From: Paenibacillus daejeonensis DSM 15491
GTDB lineage: Bacteria; Bacillota; Bacilli; Paenibacillales; Paenibacillaceae
Reading direction: 5' to 3'
Assembly: GCF_000378385.1 (NCBI RefSeq)
Contig: NZ_KB899659.1
Location: 957,418 to 1,021,417 of the forward strand
Length of the DNA: 64,000 bases
A program made the translations under genes and the position numbers. Below, one piece after another: positions 1 to 7,896 of the stretch; position 1 is the first letter of the stretch, and each line of letters starts with the position of its first letter. The notes below the pieces were generated by a model. The model had not been told where the DNA came from. It worked only from the letters and a program-made list of their open reading frames with translations, and made no database searches.

Positions 1-229
1 TTGCCTGAGTTTAGGCATCGTGTTAGCAGTGGTCAGACTCAGAGATCCGCCGCATTACTTCTTGCTAATCATCTGATTAGCCACAATGCACCTTTCCAGT
101 TTCTAAACAACAGAATTAATAACGTAAAGAGTCCCGATAACACAATTGCTCAGCATATTATTCGAATGAATAAAATTGCAAAGGGACAACATCCGTCCCG
201 AAGAGCCATGCCCCACGAGATGCCTTGGT
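1..229. other. Gene-free left edge of the window
   Basis: I see no convincing gene here on either strand. It is more AT-rich than the phage genes to the right, and its open frames lack both a good start and a ribosome site. A short minus-strand reading frame could begin near base 18 and leave the window, but it has no ribosome site. The next leftward phage gene, expected to be a scaffold or capsid gene, probably lies outside the window. Confidence 0.4.
183..205 (-). terminator. Weak hairpin after the minor capsid gene
   Basis: On the minus strand GGGAC and GTCCC form a 5-bp stem around a 7-nt loop. TTTGCAATTTTATT follows, about 25 bases after the stop of the minor capsid gene. The stem is short and the T tract broken, so termination would be partial. 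Confidence 0.35.
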
Positions 230-1282
230 TTAATGTGTATCCTTGATTTGTCGGTTCGCATCTCTGTAAAGATCCTGCAGCTCTTTGTACTTGGCCGTCC
301 CTCTCGCCTTATGGCTGGCAAACTGTCGTAAACTTGGCGTGTCATCAGGCAGCAGCGCTTTGTATCGGATCCACTGATTACGGGTGGCGTTCTTCCTCGA
401 TTTGTCGCGCTGCAGTTGCTCGTATCGCTGTTTTGCGTGCGCTGTCCGGTTGTCATTAAACGGTCGATTGGATAGTTCCAGCATCCGGCTGACTTCCTCA
501 GGCTCCGTATACTCTTCTATCCAAGCTGATACCGAGTGGACGCAGTGTGCATGATATGGGGGCCGCTGCTCGAGCTTGGGGAAGCGTGGGTCATTACCAC
601 TGATGCTGTACACCCGGCCCTGCATGGTCGCGCAGTATCCACAGGTTATCCCCACGTAGTTCACGTAGACGAGGTCGAGGCCATTCTGCACGATCATGTT
701 CTCGGCCCCAGTGACGTGCGCCTTGCGCTGATGATACTGCACCACGCCCGCCATGTACTTATCAGCCGGTACCTTCGCGCCACTCTTGGTGATGATGCCC
801 GTGATCTGACGCTCTGAGAGGCTGCGTACAGCGTCCTTGGTTGCCTTCCTCCTGCTGATGCCATCAACCAACGAACGCTCGTTAGCGCGGCGCACGGCGT
901 CTGTGATGCGCTGTTTAGCATCGGCACTCATGTTGTCGCTGGCCTCTAAGATGCTATAAAACGATTCGTCCATGATCGACTGCACCGCTTGCTGGTGTAT
1001 GATCGGTCGGATCGACGCGTTCAGCGTACCCGCCGCCACACCTGCCGCAACAATGCCCTCCACGGCCCCGCGAACGCCCAGCATGTAGCTGTCACCCAGT
1101 ATGTCGGCCATCTGGTCCCCTGCCCGCTGGGTTAGCTCGTTGATGATCTCATCCACTTGCCTAAGCAGCTCGGCAGCCCGGCGCCACGACCATGAGCCCT
1201 CCTCCATTTGCTGCAGCAACTCCAACAGCCTGTCACCAGCGTCAGCATAGAGGATGACCATGTTTTCAATCTTCTTACTCAT
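230..1282 (-). CDS. Phage minor capsid / head morphogenesis protein
   Basis: The 350-residue product resembles the phage minor capsid protein 2 family, related to SPP1 gp7, which is carried into the procapsid near the portal. Recognition rests on the C-terminal third: a CGYCATMQGRVYS segment around residues 205-220 and a PPYHAHCVH segment about 20 residues later, a Cys/His cluster typical of this family. The N-terminal half is predicted helical. It starts with ATG behind GAGGGTGAGG and overlaps the portal gene by 8 bases, implying coupled translation in the head operon. Function is inferred from family and position beside the portal. Confidence 0.85.
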   Translation of the reverse strand: MSKKIENMVILYADAGDRLLELLQQMEEGSWSWRRAAELLRQVDEIINELTQRAGDQMADILGDSYMLGVRGAVEGIVAAGVAAGTLNASIRPIIHQQAVQSIMDESFYSILEASDNMSADAKQRITDAVRRANERSLVDGISRRKATKDAVRSLSERQITGIITKSGAKVPADKYMAGVVQYHQRKAHVTGAENMIVQNGLDLVYVNYVGITCGYCATMQGRVYSISGNDPRFPKLEQRPPYHAHCVHSVSAWIEEYTEPEEVSRMLELSNRPFNDNRTAHAKQRYEQLQRDKSRKNATRNQWIRYKALLPDDTPSLRQFASHKARGTAKYKELQDLYRDANRQIKDTH

Positions 1283-2780
1283 TCAGCCTCACCCTCGGCG
1301 GTTGTACCATTGTGGGGCTGAGACTATCAACGGATTCATCATTCTGGATCTTCTCCATCTCAGCCAGAATAGCTTTTTCACTCCACTTCTTGTTCATCTT
1401 ACGAACAGTTGTCTCAAGAGACTGCACACCCTCCCGGTACTTCTCGATTTCTTCCCGGTCAGCCTCGCTTTCAGCCTTAGGCAACATATCTCCCCACTCA
1501 ATAACGGGGTCGCTGACTTCCATATCGGTGTTACCCAGCGCGTTCTGAAGGATCATGCTTTTGCGTATAGCTGCCTTTAGCGCCTCGTCAAACTTGGACT
1601 GGATCGATTCAGCCTTGATTACCGACTGGATCCAGAGATAGAGAAGCGCGACGCCGGTTTCCCCGCGGGCCTCCTCCAGTCCGGCAGCCTGCGCCGATGT
1701 CTTGGATATCGCCAGCAGGTTTTCAATCATCCTTTTGACGTGTTCGAAGGACTGCTCCATCTTCGCATCCCAAGTGATGTATTGCGGCACCGCACCTGTT
1801 TGCTCATCAAAGGATACTACTTCCAGATCAGCACTACGGACGAATCGACCGCCATAATGCCTGTTGTTCTGGTTTGCCACCTCATTCCAGAGCGAACGGG
1901 GGATAGCCAAGCGTGGCTTTCCGTGCTTCTCGAAGACAACAGAGTCTCGGGTGATCGTCCAGTTGATCTCCTCCTGGATAATGTCGATGTCGCGCAGTGC
2001 TGAGCGGCCCCGGGGCTGCATCAGCGTGGCGTCGTTGGTGATAAGCCCGCACATCAATTCCCCGACTCCAGGAAGGTCCTGGTCTTCTGGTATCTCGAGC
2101 TCGTAATCAGCAGCGTACTTCCCGGTATCGATCTGTTCCGCGACGTTGTCGCCCTCCATCAGAAAGGTCAGTTGCTCAATGTTCAGATCGTCGCCATCCA
2201 ACCGCTGCCGTTCAACTCGCAGGAACTTCTTTTTGTTCTGGTCATCGCCTTGCTCCTCAACCCAAGCAATGTCCGCGCCGCGCCCGTCCTCGTGCTCAAG
2301 GTATTTGTCGCCCAAGAGCCACTCAAACCAAACCTTGCCGCGCTCATCCCGGCGAATCCGGTAAGCGATCAGTCCGTCGACCTGGTGCTGTGTCACTGCT
2401 GACCAGATCTTACTGTTGGCTGATGACGCCTTGACGACAGCAGAAACAAATTCAAGCTCCGCCTTACCTTCCTCCGTGTCCGCTGATATGTTACCAAGAG
2501 ATCGGTTGATCAAGTCGGCCGGCACCTCTGCTACGAGCGAGCAGAAATTGACCGTGACATACGGGTTGTGCCTGGTTACATTGATCGCCTCAATGCGCGG
2601 TCGTCTTGTAAAGCTCGACGATCTCCGGCGCAGTATCCGTTCAGTTGTCACCGTTTGACCAGCCCGGGGGAAAATCAGCTCGTGTTCGCCCTCATACAGC
2701 ATGCGGTAATACCACATGTCTGTGATTTCCTGATCGTATGGCGGCGGCGGGAACCGCTTCTTCGTATAAATGATGGTCAC
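1275..2780 (-). CDS. Phage portal protein (SPP1 gp6-like)
   Basis: The 501-residue product matches the SPP1-type portal family in length, position and sequence style. The portal dodecamer sits at one capsid vertex and forms the channel through which terminase pumps DNA. Supporting features are an N-terminal region with a YRMLYEGEH-like segment, a central acidic clip and wing region, and a helical C-terminus rich in charged residues. It begins with GTG, with AAAGGAGG eight bases upstream. The large terminase gene lies upstream, separated by one small extra gene with its own terminator, and the minor capsid gene overlaps the 3' end. Confidence 0.88.
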   Translation of the reverse strand: MTIIYTKKRFPPPPYDQEITDMWYYRMLYEGEHELIFPRAGQTVTTERILRRRSSSFTRRPRIEAINVTRHNPYVTVNFCSLVAEVPADLINRSLGNISADTEEGKAELEFVSAVVKASSANSKIWSAVTQHQVDGLIAYRIRRDERGKVWFEWLLGDKYLEHEDGRGADIAWVEEQGDDQNKKKFLRVERQRLDGDDLNIEQLTFLMEGDNVAEQIDTGKYAADYELEIPEDQDLPGVGELMCGLITNDATLMQPRGRSALRDIDIIQEEINWTITRDSVVFEKHGKPRLAIPRSLWNEVANQNNRHYGGRFVRSADLEVVSFDEQTGAVPQYITWDAKMEQSFEHVKRMIENLLAISKTSAQAAGLEEARGETGVALLYLWIQSVIKAESIQSKFDEALKAAIRKSMILQNALGNTDMEVSDPVIEWGDMLPKAESEADREEIEKYREGVQSLETTVRKMNKKWSEKAILAEMEKIQNDESVDSLSPTMVQPPRVRLNE

Positions 2781-2803
2781 GCTTCAGACCTCCTTTCCAG
2801 GCA

Positions 2804-2830
2804 ATAAAAAAAGCCGCTCAGTTGAGCGAC
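2804..2830 (-). terminator. Intrinsic terminator after the small gene between terL and portal
   Basis: The minus strand reads GTCGCTC-AACT-GAGCGGC followed by TTTTTTTATT. The stem contains the TGA stop of the upstream 91-residue gene. It would stop or reduce transcription from terminase into the portal gene, which is unusual inside a head operon. Confidence 0.75.
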
Positions 2831-3093
2831 TGCAGGAATTCTGTTACTTCTTTGACCAATTCGTCATAGACCTTATCTCTGCTAACTTGGCTATTAGAGT
2901 TAATGTGACCATAGTAATCAAACTCATAAGAACCGATCTTCTGGTTGTCTTCCCAGACTTCTATTGCAAGCAGGTCAGTTGTAGCCGCAAATGCTTGAGG
3001 CAACGAATCTAGCATGAACTGCTGGTCTGTCGTAACTATTTCAGGCAATGAGTAGTTGTATAACTCTCCTACCAGGACAATATATATCCGCAT
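2818..3093 (-). CDS. Hypothetical small phage protein between terL and portal
   Basis: The 91-residue protein starts MRIYIVLVGELYNY; I do not recognise the family. I chose the ATG at 3093 over an upstream one because ATGGAGGTG precedes it at good spacing. The sequence has a beta-rich start, an acidic middle (EVWEDNQKIGSYEFDYYGH) and a helical C-terminus. The gene carries its own terminator overlapping its stop codon and interrupts the usual terL-portal adjacency, so it may be a moron-type insertion. It is less GC-rich than its neighbours. Confidence 0.6.
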   Translation of the reverse strand: MRIYIVLVGELYNYSLPEIVTTDQQFMLDSLPQAFAATTDLLAIEVWEDNQKIGSYEFDYYGHINSNSQVSRDKVYDELVKEVTEFLQSLN

Positions 3094-3125
3094 CGACGCA
3101 CCTCCATAAGCCATATTATAGCAGA

Positions 3126-4385
3126 TTACCAACCTGCAGGTCGCTCGTTAGTGTAACGCATCTCCGGCCGTCTCAGCGGCTCAGCCGAATACCTCAGCGC
3201 AGCCATGGCGTCGTCGAATGCGTTGACCGGTTCGTCCAGATAAAGCCCCGTCTTCTTATCCTTCTTCCAGGACCACTGCTGGATCTCTTTAATCGTGTTG
3301 ACGCAGTCCGGATGAATGTGAATCTTCCGCTGCTTCAGGTAGTCAATCTGCGCCTGGACGCTGCCGGGCTCCTTGACGACTGCTGAAGCGTTGTACCCGG
3401 CATTCTGCCACATCATGATCCGGTCCGGCTCCGCCGAGTCGCAATACATCGCCAGGTACTTGCTCAGCTTCTTGCGGTCTGCTATCTCGATAATGGCGTC
3501 TGTGGCCATCTCATGCACGTATATCTCGTCGCACACGAAAAACTCACCGTCTTTGATGCCGACCGTGAGTATCGCATTCGCATGGTTAAAGCCGAAGTCT
3601 TGCCCGTGATGCATCGTATCGAACATCTCGAATGAGGTGTCGAAGTCATGGATAACGAAGTTCTTGAAGATCAGGCCGCCCAGCTCGCCCCATTCACCTT
3701 CTCCGTATATCGCATAACCCTCCGGGTCCTCTTCCTTCCTTCGCAGCATCCTGCGATGATAGGCCGGATCAATAAAGCGATTCTGCAAGTAGGTCGAGTG
3801 GTGCGTTAATACGTCCGGGCTCTCACGGTCAAAATATTTGGGCTTGATCCAGTGAGTGGCTGATACTGGGTTGAATGTGAATGTAATCTGGTAGTATAGG
3901 TTTGGGTTCAGCAGCAGGCCGCGAAGCCGGTCATCAAGGATGTCGATGTCCGATTCCTGCAGTTCCGTCGCTTCCTCTACCCAGATCCATACCAGCTTAC
4001 CGACCGCGAAGTTGATCGATTTGAGCTTCTCCCGGTCCCGGGCATCGTTAACGCCACGAAATATAATCTCGTTGCCAGTCACCCGGCTGCGGATCGTTAA
4101 TGGCGACCGCAGGACCTCCCAATACTCCTCTGCGCGATCTCCATATATCCGGTTGATTGCGCCTGTCAGTTCTGCAAATGTGCTGTTGCGGTTGGTCTCG
4201 TTGACCTTGCGGACACATAGCAGGTTTGCACCGGCATACTTCGGGTCGCCAAGCTTCAGGATGTAATCCTGAGCGATGTTGACCGACTTGCCAGAGCCCG
4301 CGCTGCCGCGTAGCGCCCGGTACCGCCGTTGTGTACGGTTGACCTCTTGGAAGTGACGATTGAATTGCACCTTAACCGCGCTCAT
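3126..4385 (-). CDS. terL: Terminase large subunit (TerL)
   Basis: The 419-residue product is the ATPase-nuclease motor that cuts concatemeric phage DNA and drives it into the capsid. Walker A is GSAGSGKS at about residues 27-34, and a Walker B-type WIWVEEATEL lies near residue 135. The C-terminal RNase-H-like nuclease is marked by acidic motifs: GQDFGFNHAN near 251, YCDSAEPDRI near 310 and AFDDAMAALRY near 393. Length and layout fit the PBSX-type large terminases. The start codon overlaps the terS stop by 4 bases (ATGA), the usual coupled arrangement. Confidence 0.93.
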   Translation of the reverse strand: MSAVKVQFNRHFQEVNRTQRRYRALRGSAGSGKSVNIAQDYILKLGDPKYAGANLLCVRKVNETNRNSTFAELTGAINRIYGDRAEEYWEVLRSPLTIRSRVTGNEIIFRGVNDARDREKLKSINFAVGKLVWIWVEEATELQESDIDILDDRLRGLLLNPNLYYQITFTFNPVSATHWIKPKYFDRESPDVLTHHSTYLQNRFIDPAYHRRMLRRKEEDPEGYAIYGEGEWGELGGLIFKNFVIHDFDTSFEMFDTMHHGQDFGFNHANAILTVGIKDGEFFVCDEIYVHEMATDAIIEIADRKKLSKYLAMYCDSAEPDRIMMWQNAGYNASAVVKEPGSVQAQIDYLKQRKIHIHPDCVNTIKEIQQWSWKKDKKTGLYLDEPVNAFDDAMAALRYSAEPLRRPEMRYTNERPAGW

Positions 4386-5131
4386 GGCTCACCATCTCCA
4401 TAGTCGATCTCGATGCGCAGCGGCTCCTTGTTGGTGTTCTTTTTAAGAACGTTAGCCTCTGCCTGCGCTTTGTCGACCTGAGCCCGCAGCAAGTTCACGC
4501 GCTGCCGTTGCTCCTCTTGCACTTCCTCAGCTGGCAGACTGCGCAGCATCTCCTCATATTGCTTGATCATGGAGGAGAGCCGGGCCATGGCGGCTGTCTG
4601 GGCGTTAAGGGCTGCAGCTTGCTTATCCCAGGCGAACTGGATTTCCCATTCTTCCTTTTCAACATCCATATCGCCCATTGCCATGGACTCGCGTTTCTTG
4701 ACTTCCTTCGTCATATCGTCGCGATCAAGAACAAACATGATCTTCTGGGCCCTAACAATGTTGGTCCAGGCAATGCGGATGGAGGTCCACAACATTTCGA
4801 GCTGAGGGAATTCGGCTGTAGCATCGAATATCTCCAGCGTTTCCTCATCGTCCGGCATGAACTTGCGGAAGAGACCGTGTTTAACCGCGTTGTCGTTGCC
4901 AGGCGGAGCCCCGCCGTTGTTGCCGGCTGCGTTCTTGTTGCCTTTCGGCGCGCCTCGACCACGGGGCTTCGGATCCGGCTGTTCTTCCCACTTATAGTAA
5001 TTTTTCCACTTGCGGATCAATGCAGGAGTGACACCAAGCTCGGCAGCTATTGCTGCAGGCTTCATCGTTCGGCCGCTGCTGCACCACATCTGGAAGGCTT
5101 TCTTCTGGACCTCACTCTGTTCTCTTGCCAT
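4382..5131 (-). CDS. terS: Terminase small subunit (TerS)
   Basis: The 249-residue DNA-recognition subunit of the packaging motor belongs to the PBSX-like group. An N-terminal helix-turn-helix occupies about residues 20-45 (AAIAAELGVTPALIRKWKNYY). A basic Gly/Asn/Pro-rich linker follows (residues 50-85, with a GNKNAAGNNGG stretch), then a helical oligomerisation region and a coiled-coil C-terminus. It immediately precedes terL, overlapping it by 4 bases. Confidence 0.88.
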   Translation of the reverse strand: MAREQSEVQKKAFQMWCSSGRTMKPAAIAAELGVTPALIRKWKNYYKWEEQPDPKPRGRGAPKGNKNAAGNNGGAPPGNDNAVKHGLFRKFMPDDEETLEIFDATAEFPQLEMLWTSIRIAWTNIVRAQKIMFVLDRDDMTKEVKKRESMAMGDMDVEKEEWEIQFAWDKQAAALNAQTAAMARLSSMIKQYEEMLRSLPAEEVQEEQRQRVNLLRAQVDKAQAEANVLKKNTNKEPLRIEIDYGDGEP

Positions 5132-5357
5132 CAGATCATCAACCCCACCTCCAGATGAATTGAGTTGTTTTCACGTAATGATTACGTTTAAGGATATTCC
5201 ACTTCCAGTTAGGAGCTCTGAACTCCACGAAATACGCTCTCAAATCCCCTAATAACTGTAACTGGAGTACAACACAACCTATTTTCTGTTGCACTGGTCT
5301 ATTTTCGTTTTGCTTGTAAAATCAAGCTTTCTGCTTCCTGACCATTTGAGTGCAACA
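5132..5357. other. Spacer between recombinase and terminase with a palindrome
   Basis: No gene is visible. It contains ACGTAAT-G-ATTACGT at 5173-5187 (7-bp arms) and GGAG-TTCAGAG-CTCC at about 5214-5228. It is AT-richer than its flanks and separates a short tyrosine recombinase from terS. It could hold a late promoter or a recombinase site, but I see no clear -35/-10 pair. Confidence 0.3.
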
Positions 5358-5969
5358 TTAACCGGATTGTGTGTAACTCAGACGTAAGATAGCGCGATCC
5401 ATCGCATCCTGAGTGAGCCCCAAATACCTCAAAGTCTCCTCCTGCGTCTCGTGACCAAACATCTCCATTAGTAACGCCATGACGAAAGCTGACTGTTCTG
5501 GCGGCGTGCTCATAACCAGCTGATAGCCCCATGTCTTGCGGAGCGAGTGTGTTCCGATGTTCTCCAGCCCAAAGCGTTCAGCGACGTTACTAATCATCCG
5601 CCAGGCCGTCTCCCGGCAGATCGGTTCACCAACCGCCCCGGTATTTGTCTTGCGCTGCCGGGAAGCGAATAAATATGCATCGTCCGGCATATCCGCGATG
5701 TAAAGCATCAGGTCATCGAAGTATTCCGGGTGGATAATGAACTTCTTCCGTTTGCGCTTCTTCCGGCGGTTCTTCGTCTTCTCCGCCACGAAGTTGATGT
5801 GCATCTGGTCGCGAACCGCGCCGACCTTCAGGTTGAGTAGGTCGGAGACGCGCAGGCCGCTATGAATGCCCATCGAAAACAGGATGTAATTGCGGAAGCT
5901 CGTTACCTTCAGGTAGTTCTTAATCTGTCGGATCGTTTCTTTACTGCGTATCGGCTGGACTTCATTCAC
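5358..5969 (-). CDS. Short tyrosine recombinase (catalytic core only)
   Basis: The 203-residue protein corresponds to the catalytic half of phage-integrase/XerCD recombinases. Catalytic residues are visible: Arg40 in HSGLRVSDLL, His141 and Arg144 in HSLRKTWG, His173 in GHET and Tyr182 in LRYLGL. There is no separate N-terminal core-binding domain. A very basic KNRRKKRKRKK stretch sits at residues 66-76. I chose the GTG at 5969 because GGAGG lies eight bases before it; the upstream GTG at 5978 is too close. Its position between the late regulator and terS argues against a classic end-located integrase. Late regulation or concatemer resolution are possible roles. Confidence 0.8.
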   Translation of the reverse strand: MNEVQPIRSKETIRQIKNYLKVTSFRNYILFSMGIHSGLRVSDLLNLKVGAVRDQMHINFVAEKTKNRRKKRKRKKFIIHPEYFDDLMLYIADMPDDAYLFASRQRKTNTGAVGEPICRETAWRMISNVAERFGLENIGTHSLRKTWGYQLVMSTPPEQSAFVMALLMEMFGHETQEETLRYLGLTQDAMDRAILRLSYTQSG

Positions 5970-5984
5970 GGCCCACACCTCCCA

Positions 5985-6080
5985 TCATTTAATCAGCAGC
6001 CACACCACAGTGCCCCAGAACGGCAACACCGCGAGTCCGCCGAAGAATATACCACGAAAAACCTTGACCCTATCGGCCAT
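5985..6080 (-). CDS. 31-residue single-pass membrane protein
   Basis: This short frame (MADRVKVFRGIFFGG...) has a basic N-terminus followed by about 20 hydrophobic residues ending WLLIK. GAAAGGACT precedes the ATG at suitable spacing. It ends 15 bases before the recombinase start. The function is unknown; it looks like a phage mini-membrane protein. Confidence 0.5.
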   Translation of the reverse strand: MADRVKVFRGIFFGGLAVLPFWGTVVWLLIK

Positions 6081-6102
6081 GGCTATCAGTCCTTTCTATG
6101 GG

Positions 6103-6131
6103 AAATAAAAAACGCCACGATGGGCGCGTTT
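6103..6131 (-). terminator. Terminator after the AT-rich membrane protein gene
   Basis: The minus strand reads AACGCGCC-CATCGT-GGCGTT followed by TTTTATTT, a stem with a small bulge and a T tract. It lies just after the stop of the 184-residue membrane protein gene and isolates it from the 31-residue gene and the recombinase. Confidence 0.6.
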
Positions 6132-6143
6132 CCTGTCGACATA

Positions 6144-6698
6144 TTAAATTTCTCTCTGTTCTCTTCTAACATCGGGTGGATCAGGCTCTTTGTAACCAAC
6201 CTTTCCATTTATTTTATGCACTATCGATGCCAATCCCAGTTGAATGTTTCTGTCTTCACAAGTAATGTGATTAACATTTCCATCTTTATCTTTAAAGTGT
6301 ATTTTCATTTGTTGGTAGGGGTCATATTTGTAGTTTTTCACCCCAAACGAATAATATGAATATTTTATACGCTTATCGCTAATATATTCCGCTTTTATAA
6401 CTCGATGCAACGGAATATATTCTTTTTTGTCTATAGATATTTTGTCAGTATGAAGATGAACGCTGTGTTCAAAACCTGTCAATGAGACAGCACCTGAAAC
6501 ATGAAGATTATCACAGTATGCAATTATATCATTTTTTTCTTTCCAGACACTCTCCCACGTATAAAAAGCAATGATAGGTATCAAAAACGGAAGTGGGTAT
6601 GCGATCAAGCCCGGAACTTTTAATGATACTAACCAGTTTCCGACGTTGTATACGATTGTAAAATAAATAACCACAAAAATTAAGCCGAAACATCCCAT
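6144..6698 (-). CDS. AT-rich two-pass membrane protein, probable moron
   Basis: The 184-residue protein has two N-terminal membrane segments (about residues 3-22 and 30-50). A hydrophilic domain follows, rich in Lys, Tyr and His with predicted beta strands, and resembles a bacterial PH-like fold in texture only. I do not recognise a family. Base composition is clearly more AT-rich than the flanking phage genes, and the gene has its own ribosome site (GGGGA) and terminator. These traits fit a lysogenic-conversion gene gained independently of the late operon. Confidence 0.65.
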   Translation of the reverse strand: MGCFGLIFVVIYFTIVYNVGNWLVSLKVPGLIAYPLPFLIPIIAFYTWESVWKEKNDIIAYCDNLHVSGAVSLTGFEHSVHLHTDKISIDKKEYIPLHRVIKAEYISDKRIKYSYYSFGVKNYKYDPYQQMKIHFKDKDGNVNHITCEDRNIQLGLASIVHKINGKVGYKEPDPPDVRREQREI

Positions 6699-6801
6699 CT
6701 TCGTAAGTCCCCAATCTAGTATCTAATCACACCAACTCATTAATCATACATCATCTTCCAAAATCGGACAATATATGATATGAATTGAGAGAGGTGATCA
6801 A

Positions 6802-7020
6802 ATGCCAGAGTACCAGCGTCTCCGCACCGCGGCGGACTTTGACCGTGCCTACCTTGAGCAGCTGCGTGTTGAGGTCTGGGACGATGAGTCTATAGAAGAC
6901 TACGGCGGCCCGATCGAGTTGCACATCAAGGATGCAGTCCGCATAAATGGGATGTACTACGTCAAGTCGATGTATCAGTTTTACGTTAAGCCGGCTTCGC
7001 CTGGTCCTTCTGGCATTTGA
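6802..7020 (+). CDS. Hypothetical phage protein on the opposite strand
   Basis: The 72-residue protein (MPEYQRLRTAADF...) has an excellent ribosome site, GAGAGGTGATCAA, before its ATG. Its first half is charged and helical, the second half looks beta-like (GGPIELHIKDAVRINGMYYVKS). It is one of few plus-strand genes in the structural half of the prophage, and its last 35 bases overlap a minus-strand gene. I do not recognise the family. Confidence 0.55.
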   Translation: MPEYQRLRTAADFDRAYLEQLRVEVWDDESIEDYGGPIELHIKDAVRINGMYYVKSMYQFYVKPASPGPSGI

Positions 7021-7120
7021 TCCGGCTGCAATACTGCACACTGCCTTCCCAGCGGCCCCACAGGCATCCTCTGCACTGCAGCGGCTGGGTGATGGGCGGC
7101 GGCACCTTTTTCCGTTTCAT
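6986..7120 (-). CDS. Small Cys-pair phage protein (zinc-ribbon-like)
   Basis: The 44-residue product, MKRKKVPPPITQPLQ..., contains CRGC and a later CSRIKC, four cysteines spaced like a minimal zinc knuckle, with basic termini. GGGGGCG precedes the ATG. Similar tiny Cys-rich proteins occur near ArpU-type genes in Firmicute phages. Metal binding is inferred from cysteine spacing only. Confidence 0.55.
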   Translation of the reverse strand: MKRKKVPPPITQPLQCRGCLWGRWEGSVQYCSRIKCQKDQAKPA

Positions 7121-7452
7121 GAGCTATACGCCCCCTTGTCCGTTCTTCAACGCTGTGAAGCCGTCCCGACTGGACCAAGCGAAGCTTGACCGTTAGCGCC
7201 TAAGATAGCTCCACAGCATTGAGGAAGGGACAAGTCAACCTTCCCAGGGATTCAAACCCAATAGCCTCTCCACACGCTTGGCGACTCGCGCCTAAGGTCA
7301 TAGACCCACCGCATGGCCGGCTGTCGCATAGATAAGGGTACAGCGACGTTACCCCAGTTGCACCGCAACTGTATGTAAGTCAACTGTACCCTATTAGCGC
7401 TGTGAATTAGCGACGTGGTAAAGACATGAACGAGACACGTTACAGACAAAAT
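7121..7452. other. 332-base intergenic region with strong RNA hairpins
   Basis: No credible coding frame is present. AGGGTACAG at 7335-7343 pairs perfectly with CTGTACCCT at 7384-7392. Inside that pair CAGTTGC-ACC-GCAACTG (7355-7371) makes a 7-bp hairpin with a 3-nt loop. A GGGTTTGAATCCC stretch on the minus strand (about 7244-7256) resembles a tRNA T arm, but no cloverleaf forms. The region follows the late-regulator gene in the direction of transcription, so it may be a structured leader or small RNA for the late operon. Confidence 0.45.
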
Positions 7453-7803
7453 TTAGAGGCATCCCCACGTTTTCAGGCTGTTCGCTACAGACTCGCAACC
7501 CTCCACGATTTTACGGTCGAATGTGCGATCCGTGAAGAACGGGTATTTCACCAAAGCAACCTTGCGCTCGTTCCCTTGGATATACCGGTATTGCATGATA
7601 CCTCTGATTTCACGATCACTAATGGCATTAACAGCGCGCTCCAACATATTCAGCATCTTAAACTGATCCATTTTAGCCTGCTGCTCTACAGGCGAGCTGA
7701 TTAGATCATCCAGCCACTCTTTATATTTGCCGAGCATAATCCGCGTCCGAGCAATATCAATGCTGGTGGCCTCTGGAAACAACGTATCCATCATCAATAG
7801 CAT
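7453..7803 (-). CDS. ArpU-family late transcription regulator
   Basis: The 116-residue protein resembles the ArpU/RinA-like phage regulators, sigma-factor-like proteins that switch on late (terminase and structural) genes. Evidence is the length, a helical N-terminus (ATSIDIARTRIMLGKY), an IMQYRYIQGNE segment, a C-terminal DRTFDRKIVEGC helix, and its position ahead of the terminase operon. I prefer the ATG at 7803, about ten bases after GGGGAG, over the GTG nine bases upstream, which is too close. DNA binding upstream of terS is inference. Confidence 0.75.
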   Translation of the reverse strand: MLLMMDTLFPEATSIDIARTRIMLGKYKEWLDDLISSPVEQQAKMDQFKMLNMLERAVNAISDREIRGIMQYRYIQGNERKVALVKYPFFTDRTFDRKIVEGCESVANSLKTWGCL

Positions 7804-7840
7804 TAAAATCACCGCTCCCCTATGGTATAATTTCCATAGG
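7803..7840 (+). promoter_or_regulatory. Plus-strand extended -10 promoter inside a palindrome
   Basis: The plus strand carries TTAAAA, a 17-base spacer and TGG-TATAAT (7826-7831). CCTATGG (7819-7825) and CCATAGG (7834-7840) flank the -10 as a perfect 7-bp inverted repeat with an 8-base spacer. Transcription would run against the phage operon into a terminator about 50 bases on. The palindrome also overlaps the ribosome site of the ArpU-type gene. Confidence 0.5.
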
Positions 7841-7853
7841 ATGTTCCGTCCTG

Positions 7854-7896
7854 GCCCTCCACCCGTTCCCCAACGATCTGGAGGGCTGTTTTTATT
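7854..7896 (+). terminator. Plus-strand intrinsic terminator antisense to the operon
   Basis: GCCCTCC (7854-7860) pairs with GGAGGGC (7880-7886), followed by TGTTTTTATT. With the promoter just upstream it defines a possible RNA of about 55-60 nt antisense to the operon. Its end overlaps the stop codon of the minus-strand gene 7892-8341. Confidence 0.6.

Noticed and set aside
4508-5158. A 216-codon plus-strand frame.
   Set aside because: It is the shadow of terS; its composition (Leu/His/Cys-rich) is not protein-like.
5862-6359. A 165-codon plus-strand frame.
   Set aside because: It runs antisense across the recombinase, a terminator and the AT-rich membrane gene, without a plausible start.
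7225-7320. A tRNA-like stretch on the minus strand (GGGTTTGAATCCC with acceptor-like ACCTT/AAGGT).
   Set aside because: The distance is about 61 bases, the T loop lacks the usual C, and no D or anticodon arm folds. At best a degenerate tRNA or a chance match.
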